Shown: positions 1 to 13,900, numbered from the stretch's first letter. The stretch is 64,000 nucleotides of DNA from Apostichopus japonicus (GCF_037975245.1 NC_092564.1:26033484-26097483), one strand, 5' to 3'. The notes: generated by a model from the sequence alone, not told the origin. Program-made: numbers and translations.

Positions 1-962
1 TTGTGATCTGTTGATTAGAATATTCGATTACATTTATCGCTACCACTATAGTACTACAGTAGTACCAAGTGGAGATGTATTTAGGGCTAACATTAAATCA
101 GTAAACGTTAGGCTAGGCCCATCTTCAGAGTCAGACGTGCAGAAATATCGATTGGCAGCAACAAATATTAGGGCAAATTGTCCAAAATCTTTGGACTACA
201 ATCTGTATATTTATAGACACCTCAGATCATAACGCTGGAACGTACGGTTGTAGCGAATTGTCATTAACACCAGAAAAATGCAAAAAGTAGTCTGTTAAGC
301 TCGACATAATCATTCTCTGTTACAAATGTCTCTGTATGGTCATGACAGTATAGGCTACCTGCGTTCTTGATTGTCAAGTATACGCGGCTGTTCTTTCAGT
401 GCTGTGATTGGCTGAGAATTAAGGACGGATACGGCTTTTATTTATGAAGAATGCTTGGAATTTCCTCCCCAAACGTTTGTCTGCAAGCAACCCACCCCCC
501 CCCCCATCCCCAATGGTCAGATGTTGCTTTTGAAAATAGGTTCTGCCTAGCCCCTGGAAAAGCTTAAAGATGCTCTAAAAAGAAGTATAGCTACGCCCTT
601 TAATCAGGAATCTATAGTTTCAATCAACCTTTTGTTTGATCTGATGGTGCAGTATCCAATATGCCAACAGCAGTCAAACCAATTACGAAAACGTTCAGTA
701 GGAAATATCAACAAAAGAAATCGTGTCTTTGTCCACGTCTTCAAGTTAACTTTAGTTTAAAAGGTCATCAGCAAGTTGTCTTTACGAAATTTATCGTTAC
801 AGAAATTCCAAAAATTACCCAGTTTTGGATATTAAGATGAAGTTGGATATTTGGACACCAAGACCTCAAGTTGTTTTCATCTCTCAAGACAAGTTATAAT
901 GTGGCAAGTTGCATTTCCTCAAGAAGTACGGTATTGCATGAAGTAGTATTTCTCGGGTTAGG

Positions 963-997
963 GGTTAGGGTTTAACCCTTGGGGGTTAACCCTAACC
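963..997. repeat. Telomere-like inverted repeat (hairpin)
   Basis: A 16-base arm with TTAGGG-like sequence at 963-978 is followed after 4 bases by its reverse complement at 983-997, with a single-base bulge. Further GGGTTAGGGG lies just upstream from 955. The arms could form a hairpin. It is far too short to be a functional telomere tract. Confidence 0.6.
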
Positions 998-1105
998 ATA
1001 GGGTTTTCCCGGTCCACAAGAAACGTCATTCATTGGGCTGTATCATGCATGATGAAATTTCTCGACATATTAAACTGTGTACAAAACGGTTCTCTTGAGA
1101 AATAC

Positions 1106-1338
1106 TGTCACGTGAGGATTGGCTGATTTTGGATGTACCAGGTCTGGATATTTACGAGCGACGAGTAATTTACATGTCGCCGTCCATAGAGCAGGATATA
1201 AGAACTAAAGGGCGGCCATGGGGAGCCGTCCGCCATTACCAAACCAGGGCAAGACTCAACACACTGTGCGCGTAATGTGTGTGCAAGCTGTATATGACCT
1301 AACCTACCTTAAATAAAACTTTCGGGTTACTTATCACG
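1106..1338 (+). mobile_element. Possible solo-LTR-like segment
   Basis: The segment begins TGTCACGTGA and ends TTACTTATCA. It contains a TATA-like GATATAAG near 1194 and an AATAAA near 1312, the order expected in a retrotransposon LTR. I see no target-site duplication and no internal coding region, so this is only a suggestion; it could be an unrelated promoter-like stretch. Confidence 0.25.
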
Positions 1339-1445
1339 TTTTTTCCTTACAATTTACAAATGCCAAAATAGTTAGGAAAATGATCCCGAACCTTCATAAA
1401 TTAAAACGATGACATTTATCTTACCTTCATATCACCAAATCCGTG

Positions 1446-2010
1446 CGAATTTCCTAAAGAATTTAATCCGGTATGCAAATGGAGACGACACGTTCGTTAA
1501 AATTTCCTTGAGACACAGATCGAATTGTAATAGGCTACAGCCTAACATATTGCTGGATAATCCACTTTTTCAAGAAAGTGATCCACATAAAAACTTGCAT
1601 GAAATAATAAGGTCAATTTTAGGGGTTAAGATCTTCCATTTTCTTAAATACTTTAATCCATATGAAAATAGCGACTTTATTCTCCGTGTTCCATAAAACA
1701 AACTATAACACCTCGGTTGGTTTTATTCACATCTCGCGAAATGATATTCCACATGGAATAATTAGGCGTGTACTTTTCACGATCAAGATCTTTCATTTTC
1801 TAAATTTGTATTAATCTGTATGAAAAAATGTTGACACTTTTCTTCAGATTTTGATCCATAAAAAATACAATTTTGATATTCCACATTCCAGTTTGCATGA
1901 CATAATTGGTCGTGAAGTTCAGTTTCAAGATCTTTCATTCTTCTCAAAGGGTTTATCCAGTATGAAAATGGGTGACTGCTTTCCTGTATCCATAGCGAAA
2001 ATTAGTAACA
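1446..2010. repeat. Degenerate ~150-bp tandem repeat
   Basis: An anchor like AAGATCTTTCATTTTC recurs at about 1628, 1785 and 1927, each followed by a TTTAATCC-GTATGAAAA-like block. A fourth, more diverged block is at about 1466. Spacing is 157 and 142 bases. The intervening parts, such as GATATTCCACA and TAATTGGTCGTG-like sequence, are also shared, so whole units rather than one motif are repeated. No conserved reading frame is apparent. Confidence 0.6.
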
Positions 2011-2354
2011 ATATTATTCACTTCAGGGGTGTAGCCCACCCTCCCCTTCTGGGGGGGGGGTGTCATAGCAAAATTTTCGTCCCATTTAACGGCCCACACT
2101 AAGAGCCACCGCCGAGCGCGAAATTTAATTGCCATTTTAGACATTAGTTAACACCTATTATTTTTGAAAAACATAATTTTCCATTATCTTCAGTTTATAA
2201 GGTTTTGTTTTTTCGGGGTCACTGTCCTTCCTGACCCTTTTCTTACTAAACTAACTTTAAGCCAATCATTCACTTGCCTGAGAAGGAAAACAGGGGCAGA
2301 CGAGGGTCACATCTTACATTATATACATATCCTGTACTGTACAACTCTCACCCC

Positions 2355-2608
2355 CATAGGGGCGGACTGACCGTTCGGACAATTCAGGCAGTGCCCAGCT
2401 ATAGCTCAGAGCTATATGAACTGGCCCATTGGCTTACATAGCCACCTCATCAATTCCGATATTTAGCACACTCATGTGTGGACGTGTTGGCGCTATGCTG
2501 TAGGCTTCAATTCGTCCATGTATGATGTTATACATTCAAGAGTGGTCGATGCAGCTAGGCCCTAATTTTCGATACTGGCGTCGAAGACTGACTGTCAATC
2601 CGCCCATG
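2355..2608. mobile_element. MITE-like element with GGGCGGA terminal repeats
   Basis: The left end CATAGGGGCGGACTGAC (2355-2371) is inverted at the right end, where GTCAATCCGCCCATG occupies 2594-2608. The ~250-bp interior has no reading frame. Length, terminal inverted repeats and lack of coding fit a non-autonomous DNA transposon. A target-site duplication could not be defined, so the superfamily is open. Confidence 0.45.
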
Positions 2609-3053
2609 GATCCAGACATTCCAGACCAATGATTACGTTAGACAACTTTAATAAGTAAGCGCCTATAGGATGCAAGATGCTGAAGTTTTAAACTCAGTGA
2701 ATATTATACTTGACAGTTAATAGCATAATTAGCAACAATACTGATACAGAAGTACTTGCTGAAGAACACCGGTACAACGTCCTTTTCCTGTAATGACTCT
2801 ATAAGATTCAGATGGTTCTATTTACAGTATCGATCTCAAAGCTTTTCCTGTCACGGTCGAGTGGTTGATATCACTGTCACCTGATAATACCTTTGTACTG
2901 CGCAGTTAGAAAACCCTGTAATATGCGTATAATACAAATTACATGGTTTACAAAGGACATCCGTATACCGAACGGATATAAACGTGCTTTGTATCGTGTT
3001 AGTCTATTACCATCTATACAGACATCAACTTTGACTGTACGGAACTCAGCAAA

Positions 3054-6000
3054 ATGGCGGTAAGTACTACCATACAACGTTGAATTTTTTCTATATAGGC
3101 TTACTATACGACAAGATTATAGATTGTATATTTTACCATCATATCTTCATATTCTTGCGCATTAACGTTAACTTCACGAAGTTGTCAGTAGGATATAGAA
3201 TTCATTGTTATTGTACTGTTTAGGGGCTAGAGTATGGCGTGTAATGTTCATTTCGGCAAAGATCGGTGAATTGCACTCATGTAATGTACGTGAAGTTACC
3301 GCAGGTGGTACAAACAAATTGCCTATATGCTGTGGTTAAGGGGTATACTTGTTTTCTTAGTTCAGTCATACTACAAGTCGATACCACACGAAGAGACTTG
3401 TATAATTATGATGATACCCCATGATTCATCTATATAGGGTAATCCACCACCATACACCCCACTCAAGGAAGATTACCAATCACCGCCGCAAGGATACCCA
3501 CCTGGATACGGTACTCCACAACATCAAGGGTACCCTACTGCACCTCCACCACAAGGGTATCCACCATCGCAACAGTCAGCTTACCCGCCTCAACAAGTGA
3601 TAGTTGTCAACAACCAGACTCCATTGGCCCCAGCAGCAAACAACACAGTCCTTGTCACTACCACAACCGCCAGACCGTAAGTGCTTGCTTTAGAACAGAC
3701 CTATGTATGGTTCTCCACTAACTTTTACGAAGGCCAGAGATATATGTTTATATATCTATGTTTAACGAGCGATGTACATGGATAGTCCAGAAAGGGTGCT
3801 CATGTCTTAAAGTTTTGATGAGGCTCTGCATAATATGGAAAACTTCATGCATTTTACACAACTTTATGTATATATTTTAGGCCTATACGCAAAAAACAAT
3901 AAAACCTCACAGTAAGAAGCCAAACATCGCTGTAAATGGAGCCATGCTATATAAAGACTGAGAATACATTTACTTGGCCATTAGGAACAGAGACATTTGT
4001 CTCACATTATTAATTGTTAACGTATACCATTAGTGGCGTGCACATGATGTCAAAAGCGGGGATCAAATTCTAAAAGTCCCGCTCCCTGAATAATTAAGGT
4101 ATATGGGATGAGCCTATATGAGAATGGCAAGAGGCAAATGAATGTTTTTATCTAATTGTTGAAGCCGACGACAATTATGTAAGAACTGCTCTGGGAAGTC
4201 CAAATTTCTTTGTCAATTTAGACGTCAAAACGGTGTATTCTGAACCACGTTAAGGCTATAAATTAGGTCTGTATATTAACTTTAAATGCAAGGTAGTTGT
4301 GCCAATAAAAAAGTGCGTGTGGTTGGTAAGGGGTGTACACCAATAGCAGTGGTATAATTTTTCACCGATTGAATGGGGGAAAAAAATCGACTGAACAGTT
4401 TTCTCCCAACTAACGATGGCTCCCCCCCCCCACATCTCCCTCGCTTTTGCGCGCTCCAATGCGTGCCCTATAGCAATGCTTAGCTGTGGAATAAGTTATG
4501 GGTTTGCACTAGTCCATGGAATGATACTTCCAACCTTCAGCCAAATATGTCATGGCCCCAATTTAAAGTGTAGCATCGGCCTACTATGTAGGCCACCCCA
4601 CCCCTTCCCCTATTAGCCAGTTGCCAATCATTTTAAAAGGTATTGTATTGGAGGTTGTGAACTCGTGACCCGCTATATAACTGCCAGACATTGAGAAATA
4701 TACAATGTTGTTAAGATAGTTGTACCGTCTGCAGCAAGGTTAAATGTAGTGAAATGTTAAAATCCTTATTTCAAATTGTGTGACCATTGTTTGACTCTCT
4801 AGCATATTAATATGACAATACTGGTCACCTTGGACATATTATAGCATATTCCATTCATCATGTCATTATTTCATAATTATACCCAAATCACAAGGTAAAG
4901 ATTTTCTGTTCGCAAAAGTTATGTGTGCGTGCTTGGTGTTCTCAATCGCTCCTATGTCGAAGTGACATCAAAATATCAGATGGAAGGCCATTCTGAGATT
5001 TAACTATAAGAATTGATACTCTAATGTACTGTATAAGCCTATATCATTAAACCGTGAGTATAGTTCATTCTACCAGGAAATATTTCAACAGTACTACGGT
5101 GGTAAATTGATTCTTTTCTCATTACAGACAAACAAATCACCTGCTACATTTGCTCATATCCTTGTTCTTCTGGCCTTGGTTAATCGTTTGGTTGATATTG
5201 GTAAGTTTACACACTCGCAACACATTTTTTTCTTTAAAAGACGTCATTTCGTAGGTTGTACATTTTAGCTGAAATTTAAGTCGTGCAATCCTTTACTAGA
5301 CTTTGCCTTGATGATTCAGTCAGTCTGTCGCCCAAGACCAAGACCAAGACAAGCAGGTTGGGGGGGGGGGAGGGGCTGACTCCTCTCCTATGCAGTATTG
5401 CATATAGCTATATAGGTCCTAGTATCACTCAGGGGACTGTACGAGCTATAGGAGTCTATGATACCGTGCATCTCTGCCTTGGTTGCTAAAATGAAATAGC
5501 TGTCTACTTTTGTTTTCATTTCCGATATTCGTTATTGAACGATGCTATAGTATAATGTTGACGTCTTGACACTTTCTTATGATATCACTAAAGAAAGGTT
5601 TCAATACAATATACAAAATCCGGCAGGAGGATTTCCAAGATTTTCGTCATAATTATGAACAGACAATTGGCTATTGTGAATTAAATGAACACTATTGTTG
5701 GGATTTCATAAAACGATACTTCTGTCGAGCTTTTGAACCTAATATTGAACCCAAGCAGCTGCATGCTTAAAATCGGTATCCAGCTTTGAGTTGAAGCCTT
5801 TGGTTAAACCTGACCTTAACTATACAACTGCAATATATGTCAAATACAAAAAATTAAAACAATGAAATAATAATAACAATATAAGCCTGCATCTTCGAAG
5901 TTTGTTATCATGTATACGAATTAATAGTAGTCTAACGTGGTGATATGGACTATGACACTATTAAGTATATTTAGTGGAACACATTACTTAAGTCAAAGGA

Positions 6001-6077
6001 GGTGTTTGTGTTGCAAAGTCTAAAGCTCACCACCACGCAAAGAAAGGCATTTAGTAGTTATTGTAAGGTTTGTTTAA

Positions 6078-6153
<76 letters not shown>

Positions 6154-6166
6154 CATACATACATAT

Positions 6167-6200
<34 letters not shown>

Positions 6201-7917
6201 CAATATATATCATATCAATATATATCATATCAATATATATCAATATATATATATATATATATATATATGCATATAGGATACATATATATAGGTTACCTGA
6301 ATGAAGGAAAGTGATTGTACGCTAAATTTTCCCCACCATTTGCCTTGTTTGGAAATTAGATTATGTAGTATAGATTAGCTATACTGTTTAGCAGGAAGCT
6401 GTTATATTCCCTGTTTTATGTACATTTCAGAGGGTAAGTAGTCCCTGTCCGCCCCCCCCCCTCGCCGGGTCTCCTCCGGCCTCCATGGATCCGCCCTCGG
6501 ATACCATCAATTACTTGAACATTCTAAGGATAGGCAAACTACATGGCAACGAGATCAGGGGGTATAGGAATCTCCAAAACGTGTGGGGGGGGGGAGGGGC
6601 ACAACATCAGAGGGGCACTTTCTCATTCCACATTCACACTCGTTATGCTATAAACCAATACACACCGGCCATATCACTTAAATATATCTGATGTGTTAGT
6701 ATGCTATCAATACTATTATGGTGTACATGAATAATTCAAATAAAATAATAAAGTTAACAAAGGCTTAAGATATCCAAAAGACAGTTCGTCATCAAAAGGG
6801 CACATTTTATTTGCCAGTAGGGCACATTTGGTATTTTGTACAATAAAAAGTGGTGGGCACGTGCCCCCCCGGACTTCTACCCCCCTGAACAAGATCATGT
6901 TATTTTAATAGTCGAACACAACATTGAAGAATTAGTGCCAAAGTATAGCGTACGTTCAGTTGAAGCATTGTTTACCAGCACATGCATAGGGACTTTCCTG
7001 TACGAAATGCAGGGAACCTCCTTTATCGTTGGATTCTAAGAATGAACCAGGAACTGATAACACACAAGGTCTGCACTATACATACATAGCTGGCTACATA
7101 CCAAAACCAATACACCATTCAGGAAATTAGTTGGGTTGATTTTGTTTCCACTTTCGAAACCGCCAAATCGTATAGTCAAGTTTAATCTATGGTAGGCGTT
7201 TTCTTTTCAGTTAACAGTAGTCTTCTCAGCCATTTGGCTAAGATCATGTGTATCTGTTCTAAAGTACACAGTAAATCGCTCACCTCACTTTCATCAAGAA
7301 CATGTTTACACAGTGGCGTGCTAAAAGGAGTGCAGGATGGGGAGTTCCCCCTCCCCCCCCTTCTTCGTCAGTCGGGGGAAATAATTTAGTCGGGAGATTT
7401 TTGACAATCAAGATCTAGACCACTGCTAGGAGTGTACACCACCTTTGCAACCACACACAGACACACAAACTACACATACACAAAATCAAGCGAATTAATA
7501 TGCACAAAGTTGCTAATTATGTGTAATTCATAATTACATAATTAGCATAGCGAGCTAATAATAGTCCTAATTTATATGCCTCAATGCACCATCTGAATTC
7601 TAAATTTAAAGGTTTTTTTTTCTGGGGAGATTCCCCAGACATCCCTACATGGAGGTCAGCATCAACTCCCCCATGACTACACCCCTCCTTTATAAAATCC
7701 TTCAATGGCCCTCTAGGCCCGTCCATATAGCTTTAGCCCCTATAACTATCCCTATCCTCAGGATTTTAGAGTTTGTCACCCCCCCCCCCCACTTTTAAAA
7801 TCGTGTGCACGTGGTACCAATATTCCCATAGGCCAATCATCGGTTAGTGATTCTTTTTCATTCTTGGTCAATTTTTTCCCGCTTCTTTTCTCCTCACAGT
7901 GCATCGTTGACGGTTAA
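3054..7917 (+). CDS. Proline-rich tail-anchored membrane protein, 4 exons
   Basis: Coding exons are 3054-3059, 3438-3676, 5128-5200 and 7900-7917; all introns are GT-AG and phases join cleanly into 111 residues. Exon 1 codes only Met-Ala with a good AAAATGG context, and exon 4 only five residues and the TAA stop. Residues ~3-60 are rich in Pro, Tyr and Gln, with repeated YPP/GYP motifs ([18 protein letters not shown]). A V/N/T-rich linker follows. The C-terminus is one hydrophobic segment starting [16 protein letters not shown] and ending VWLILCIVDG. I recognise the NHLLH...PWLIVW style from small one-TM proteins with proline-rich cytosolic tails, but no function is known to me. The inferred topology is a tail anchor with the proline-rich part in the cytosol, where YPP motifs might bind WW or similar domains (inference). 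The tiny exons mean single-exon gene finders would miss it. Confidence 0.8.
6076..6291. repeat. (TA)n/(CA)n microsatellite
   Basis: About 215 bases of mostly TA dinucleotide, with short ACAT, (AC)n and CAATATATCATAT sub-arrays, lie in intron 3 of the small membrane-protein gene. Long open frames here are low-complexity artefacts. Confidence 0.95.
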
Positions 7918-8431
7918 CCGACCAATAAGCATCTCGTGAGACAGAGAATGGCTTCATTGAAGTTAAAACTCATGGGCTATGCACAAATATAGTGTTCCTC
8001 CAGCATTCAATGCACATGTTCCAATTAATTAAACGTGTTTTATTTTGATATTTACGGTATCATCTTTGTAGCTTCTAATAGAAGTCAAATGAGGTTTATG
8101 TAAATGGGATTTCTTCTTGCAGTAGTCAGGGTTCTCTGAAATATGGTTGGCCATTTATCGTTTCATTATGTAATCGGTTAGTCTGTGATGGTACTTTAAT
8201 AGAAATCAATATAAGCCTTTCTTTAGATGCTTTAAGATATTTGTCTTTCATACTGTTTACACGAGATATTTTCATATTTTACTATTTAGATGCGTAAAAG
8301 GCGGGAGCTATATCTTGGGAAGAATGTGCATGTGGTCTGGTGGGGGGTGGGGGAGGGATGATGCATAGTTCTATATAACATGAATTAAATCAATAACAAA
8401 TGCATAATACTATTTCCAACTATTCTATAAC

Positions 8432-8577
8432 AGCTTCAAAACCTGGTAAAGGCACCCTTCTCTTCCCTTTCCCTGTCCCATCCGACCCTCCCCATCCCCT
8501 TCCCATCCGATCCATTTACTCCCCATCCTCTCCCCATCTGCCCCTTCCCCATCTGACCCCTCCCTTCCCGAGCCACC
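8432..8577. repeat. Pyrimidine-rich degenerate repeat
   Basis: C/T-rich sequence is built of variants of CCCCATCTGACCCCTTCC, repeated imperfectly about 8 times. It lies in the 3' untranslated or flanking part of the small membrane-protein gene. No coding potential. Confidence 0.6.
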
Positions 8578-8923
8578 TCGAGTTGCGTCAGTACCTTTGA
8601 ACGAATTATATATCAGGAGTTAATGAATCTGATCAAATTTAAACTAAAGATGAAATGTAATTATCCATTTACAGGCGCAACGAGGAAAATAAGTTCCTGT
8701 GTCCACATGTCGTTGAAATATCATAAAACCGCACATGATAGTTATACCCTTTTAACTTAAGATGATTGTGAATTTGAAAATGTAAGTTTAATACGTTCTT
8801 GTTACATTGCATAAGTGTGTAAATGTAAAACGATTTAGTGTTTTGAAAACAAGTAAAACATTTTTGTAAATTGCTTCTACGTACTTATCTATGCCAGATT
8901 TTTATATTTGCACAAAATCTCTC

Positions 8924-8929
8924 AATAAA
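8924..8929 (+). other. Candidate poly(A) signal
   Basis: AATAAA lies about 1 kb after the stop of the small proline-rich membrane-protein gene and is a plausible 3' end. No transcript evidence is available. Confidence 0.35.
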
Positions 8930-8945
8930 TCTAAAAATTGTCACC

Positions 8946-10924
8946 GGAACACATAACTGCGATGCTTGATGATATTTTTCCTTTATTGTTTTCTATTACT
9001 GTACATGAAAAGTCGATTTGCCTTCAAAACCACGTTTTGTGAGGAAATGTTGCTTATGCTAAAGAGCTTAAGTTACAGCCGAGTTCGACATACACATACT
9101 TGATACTTGTTGTGTATGATAACGCAATACGAGCGATTGGAAACTCGGTGTTGGTGAATTTACGGTATATCAATTAAGAAACATTGGAAAACCCATCAAA
9201 CCCCTTGATGTCCCCCCCCCCTGTGACCCACCCCCTATGTTACTGAGAGCAGTGCAACAGAGAAAAGAGGTAGAATAAATGTGGAAGTCTTCTTTATGGA
9301 AACAGTTTATTTCTCCATAACAGATGTCAATTTGTACCCTTCATTCATCCAATATGGATTAAGTCAAACATGAACGACCCATCTTTTTTTTGAAAAAGAA
9401 ATGTTATTTTCATGATGCAATGCCCTTTCCCTTATCTCTTCCCTCCCCACACCCCCCTCCCCCACGACCCCATTATCTTCTTCTTATCTGGAACCTTTTC
9501 TTTCCCTGCCTCATTTTGGATTCTACAGTTCTTTTGCCATGAACTATATATATAACACAGGCAGTCATAATTCAGTCTTTTCTAAATCCTGCAAAGAAGG
9601 ACATCTCCACACTTAAAAATCCATAGTTTGGCCTCTAACCCTTTCCAAACGAACCCAGATCCCTTCCTTTTGGACAATTGCTTTCTTTATTAGCTATGGT
9701 TCTAAAAGCTTGCAGATACTACTGTTACAGGTAATGGGTATTGGCCTGCAACGTTAGTATGCTAAAAGTGTCAACAAATAGTCTCCCGAAAGTTCTGAAA
9801 ACTCCAAATTACTTTCCAGAAATCGAGAAATGTTAAATAAAAGAATTCTGTCTCAATGAGGAAAAAAACCCTTTCACAGGTGGTAGTAAACTGGTTGTTG
9901 AAGTTGGTGCACGAGTGACCATTATTTGACTGCTTTTTATGCTCTTAGCATATTTGGGGCCAACCCTGTGATCTTTAAGGTACTTCGCACATGACCATTT
10001 TCATGCGGTAATATTCATGAAAAGTTCAATTAACCCATCTTTTATTTTTTCTAATTCATTATTATTATTATTATTTTTTTTTTGGGGGGGGCTTTTCATG
10101 TGTGGTTGATAATTTAATAAATTATTAAAATTAATTTTCATCGGAAAACAAACTGGTTGTCGTCGCACTTGGTGCTTTAAATATTACCCACTGAATGCTT
10201 TGCCTGGGTAGATTTTTGGAAGGAATAGAAAAATCTTTAAAAAGGTGAACGAATTGCAGTAATTTATAGCATTATGGCACAGATACTGACATAATTTCAA
10301 CATTTCAGAGTAAAGAAAAAGTTGCAAAAAAGTTGCAAAAAATAAAAAATCTTGTCAAGTTTAAGCTGACATCGGAATCTTTAAATGAACGTAAAACAAA
10401 AGGAAGAGATTTTTATGAGAAATATACAGAGAAAATTTGTTTTAATCTTTTTAGCTGCAATTCCAAGCCCAAGTGGTTGACAGCCTCATCAGCTCTTTTT
10501 AAGTGTAAATGAAACCAAATATTAATGAGTGTCTGAACTTCTCTTAAAAAGGGGTGATCCACTTTGATAGCCAAGGTCAGCATGGTGGGATTATATCTTA
10601 TTAAACCAAACGGTTTAAAAGAAAATAAAAAGGGAAAAGGGTTCTCTCGTTTTTATAAGTCTAGGATATGGGTAAAGGTAGGGTCTTTTAATTCCCCTTA
10701 TGTTCCAATATTTACCACCACCAGCAATTTACAAGCCCTGGTATGCCTAACCCTTTCTGATTACAATCATTTGATCAAATATCTTTACTTTCTGTCCTTT
10801 TTTTATGTCATAAAAGCCTCTCTCAGAAAATTTCATTTCGACTCCCAACGATTGGGTCAAATAGCTTCCGTTGGTTTAAACAGGTTTTTTTTATCTTTCT
10901 AGCAGAAACACTCCAGCTTGTACA
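8946..10924. other. Intergenic region, no gene seen
   Basis: This separates the converging membrane-protein gene (+) and FAH gene (-). It contains homopolymer C and G runs near 9211 and 10084, an (ATT)n stretch near 10060 and AT-rich sequence. TTTATT at 10041-10046 could be the minus-strand AATAAA of FAH. No conserved frame is seen on either strand. Confidence 0.5.
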
Positions 10925-13900
10925 TTAGCATGGATGGGCAGGTAAGATCTTTCCGGTACATTCACCAAAGCCAACTCGGTAACCGTCACCTTGGCAATAA
11001 CCTGTATTATGTAGAAGAGAGAAGAGCCAGATTAAGTATTATAACCATATATAACCACATATAACCATATATTGTTTGGTAAATTGAATGGAAAATGTTG
11101 CATTCCAAATTTAAGTTTGGTAGTTTTGGCTGACACATTTCAGTAATTATTTAATACCAAATTACTTTACTTAGAAGCAAATTGAAATGATCAATTGATT
11201 GCATCAGGATGGAGTGGATCATTATAAAAAGCCTTTTAATTTCAAAAATCTTTGTTGCTCATTGTACATTGTACATTAGTAGTACATGGAAAGAGGAAAC
11301 TAGAAAGTACTTAAATTCTCCGTCATTAGCTGACTCTTACAATTCTGGACCCATTCAATCAATTTTGGTTTACCCCGTACCAGTTGGGGGGTGGTGGATG
11401 GGTGGGGAGTGAACAATCCCCTTTCTCAAAAATTCAAAAGCTATGAGAACAACCTTGCATGTAGACTTAATCATATAGTCTGATATGTGCCTCAGAATTT
11501 GTGTTCTGGGGAGGGTGGGGGGGGGGTGCACTATTGGTTCTCCTTACATAGAAGTTGGCTTCAATAACCGCAGGGCAACCCTTTTCCTAACAAAAAATAT
11601 CATGGTTCACCCCTACTGTTTAAGGGAATATGCATATACACTTGTAACCACCTGCCTAAACCCCCCCTGTCCTTTGTAAGTAGGGGTCCCCCTGCCCTTT
11701 GCAAGTAGGGGTTATGATTCTACATGCACATCTTAAGTGTGTGCAGTGTGAATAGAGTCTGGAAATTCAGGCAGTTTGCAAACATACATGTACCTCATCA
11801 TCAGCAGTCTTAGTTTATACAGTTGCTTGTAAGGGCCATGAGGCAGATTGCAGTCTAAATGCTGATTAGTGACAAATGTATTTAATAGGATTAAACATGT
11901 TAGGAAACTATGTTGATTGTTGACTAAACGCACTTGACTAAAGGCAGACAATTAAAATTGCCAAAATAAAAGGGGAGGTAGGGAGGGTAGTGGGGGAGGG
12001 AGAGGGAGAGAGGATTTGAAATTCACTGTTAGAAAATCTAATAGGGCTCTTAAAGAATTTCCCCAGTTGTAGGCTTGTCTGTCACTGTCTGTTTCCTTTT
12101 GTCATGAGTCTCCGCCATTAAATTGTACAACAATCCATCAATATTTTGCAGAGAAATTCACTAATTCTGAAATATTCTGCACCAAGTAGCACGAGTTTGC
12201 ACTTCATAACTTGATTTGCACATCATGGCTTGTTTTTTAGCACTTAAGTACACTCAATTTTCACTTGTGAAGGAAAAAATGAGTTCAGTTTCTTACAAAT
12301 AGTAAATCATGAAAAATGAATCAGTGACTTTAAACAAAAGATGAAGATGGAGATAATGAGGATGAGGAGGAGGAGGATGAGAAGGAGAAACAAAACACAA
12401 GAGCCAACCTTTCAAAATCACTTCATCTCCATCTTTGAGAAACTTCCTCTTGATTCCTCCACCGAGGTCAACCTCCCTTGTTCCTTTCCAGCAAAGTTCG
12501 AGGAGACTACCGAGGCTGTCATCAGTCTAATTAAAATGAAACAATAAAGAGTCGATCAATCATTTAACTTCACCACTCTTCCTTCACACATTGATTTATC
12601 CTGGCAATTAGGTGGTGTTGAGCACTTAACAAATAAATGTGGCATTGATACCAGGTAAAAATGCCTTTTTCTCTTTCTTTATTCATTCTTCTTTGTAACA
12701 ACACTGCAGTTCCTGTCACACAACTCTGTGAATCAATTATGCTATTGCTCACAGCCAATGGGAACATAAATGACATGGTTTTAAAGAAAATACAAACTTT
12801 TTGGTGGGGCTAAAATTTGGACACCCCCCCCCCATTTTATATAACCTGCCTATTTTAATGATGGGCCACTCTCAGGATATCACATGGTTGTAAGAACCTA
12901 CCATGAATATGTGGGAGAAAACAGCAACACAGAGCACAAAATTAAAGTAATGGTGAGCCACTTTGCAGAGAGCCCATTGAAAAGTGCTAGCAGATATGTA
13001 CAGGGAATTAAAGGGGGTTGAATTAAAAGGGCAGCAAATCCAACCGTCAGCAATTTGGTTTACATTATGAAGATACTTGTAATGTACAATTTTCTCAACG
13101 CCGCTTATAAAAAATCTGATCTTTCTTGTCAGATACCACAGCCCTGACACACAAGACTGGAGACTTGAGCAAGTCTATATAGGTCCAATTATATATATTC
13201 GATATTTCATGAAAAGAGGTAAAAATTGCTTTTTCACTTCTGTCGGAGGGGGAAAAGGTAATGAACGGCATAAAACTCCCGTGGGTAACTATATAAAATA
13301 GTAATGAAACTTTAGCTACAAATTCCACTGAAGTTATTTATGAGTTTGTTCAAACTCACAAGTTATGTTATTCCTAAATTAATTATTCCCTAGGAAAGTT
13401 ATGGAAATAGTTCATATAGCTTACTTCTCCACTGATGGTGCCAGACCCCAGGAGGTCCCCTGGGTTCATGTTGCACCCAGAAATAGCATGATGTACAAGT
13501 TGCTGTTTAACAGTCCAATAGAGATTCTACAAATACAGGAAATGAAAAGACAACCTTAATATACATTATTACCTTAATATATATTATATAAATGCAATAA
13601 GTAGGGGTGGAGTGGGGATGGGGGGGGGGTGTGTGGTTGGGTAGCGTTGGCAGGAGAAGAGGGTATGAAGACATATGGGGATTTGGGCCAGGTCGGAGCA
13701 GGTATTTCGTTTTTAGGTAGTAAGAGCTTTAATCGTGTTAGTGCAGCGTCCAAGATACTCAGTATATAATATTGGGCCGAACTTATCTTACACAACTTTG
13801 GTTTTGGCAAATAATAGTTGAACGCAGAGCATGAAACTAAGTGGACATGAACTTGAGTCTACAATGACTGCATTTGGGATCCATGAAAAGACTATTTACA

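Noticed and set aside
1106-1338. A complete LTR retrotransposon
   Set aside because: No second LTR, primer-binding site, gag or pol sequence nearby; only a weak solo-LTR possibility is kept.
6002-6304. Open frames rich in Tyr and Ile
   Set aside because: Produced by the TA microsatellite in all frames.
10564-10902. A 112-codon plus-strand frame near the FAH 3' end
   Set aside because: No splice signals, domain or repeat-free composition supporting coding; it lies in the FAH 3' untranslated or flanking sequence.
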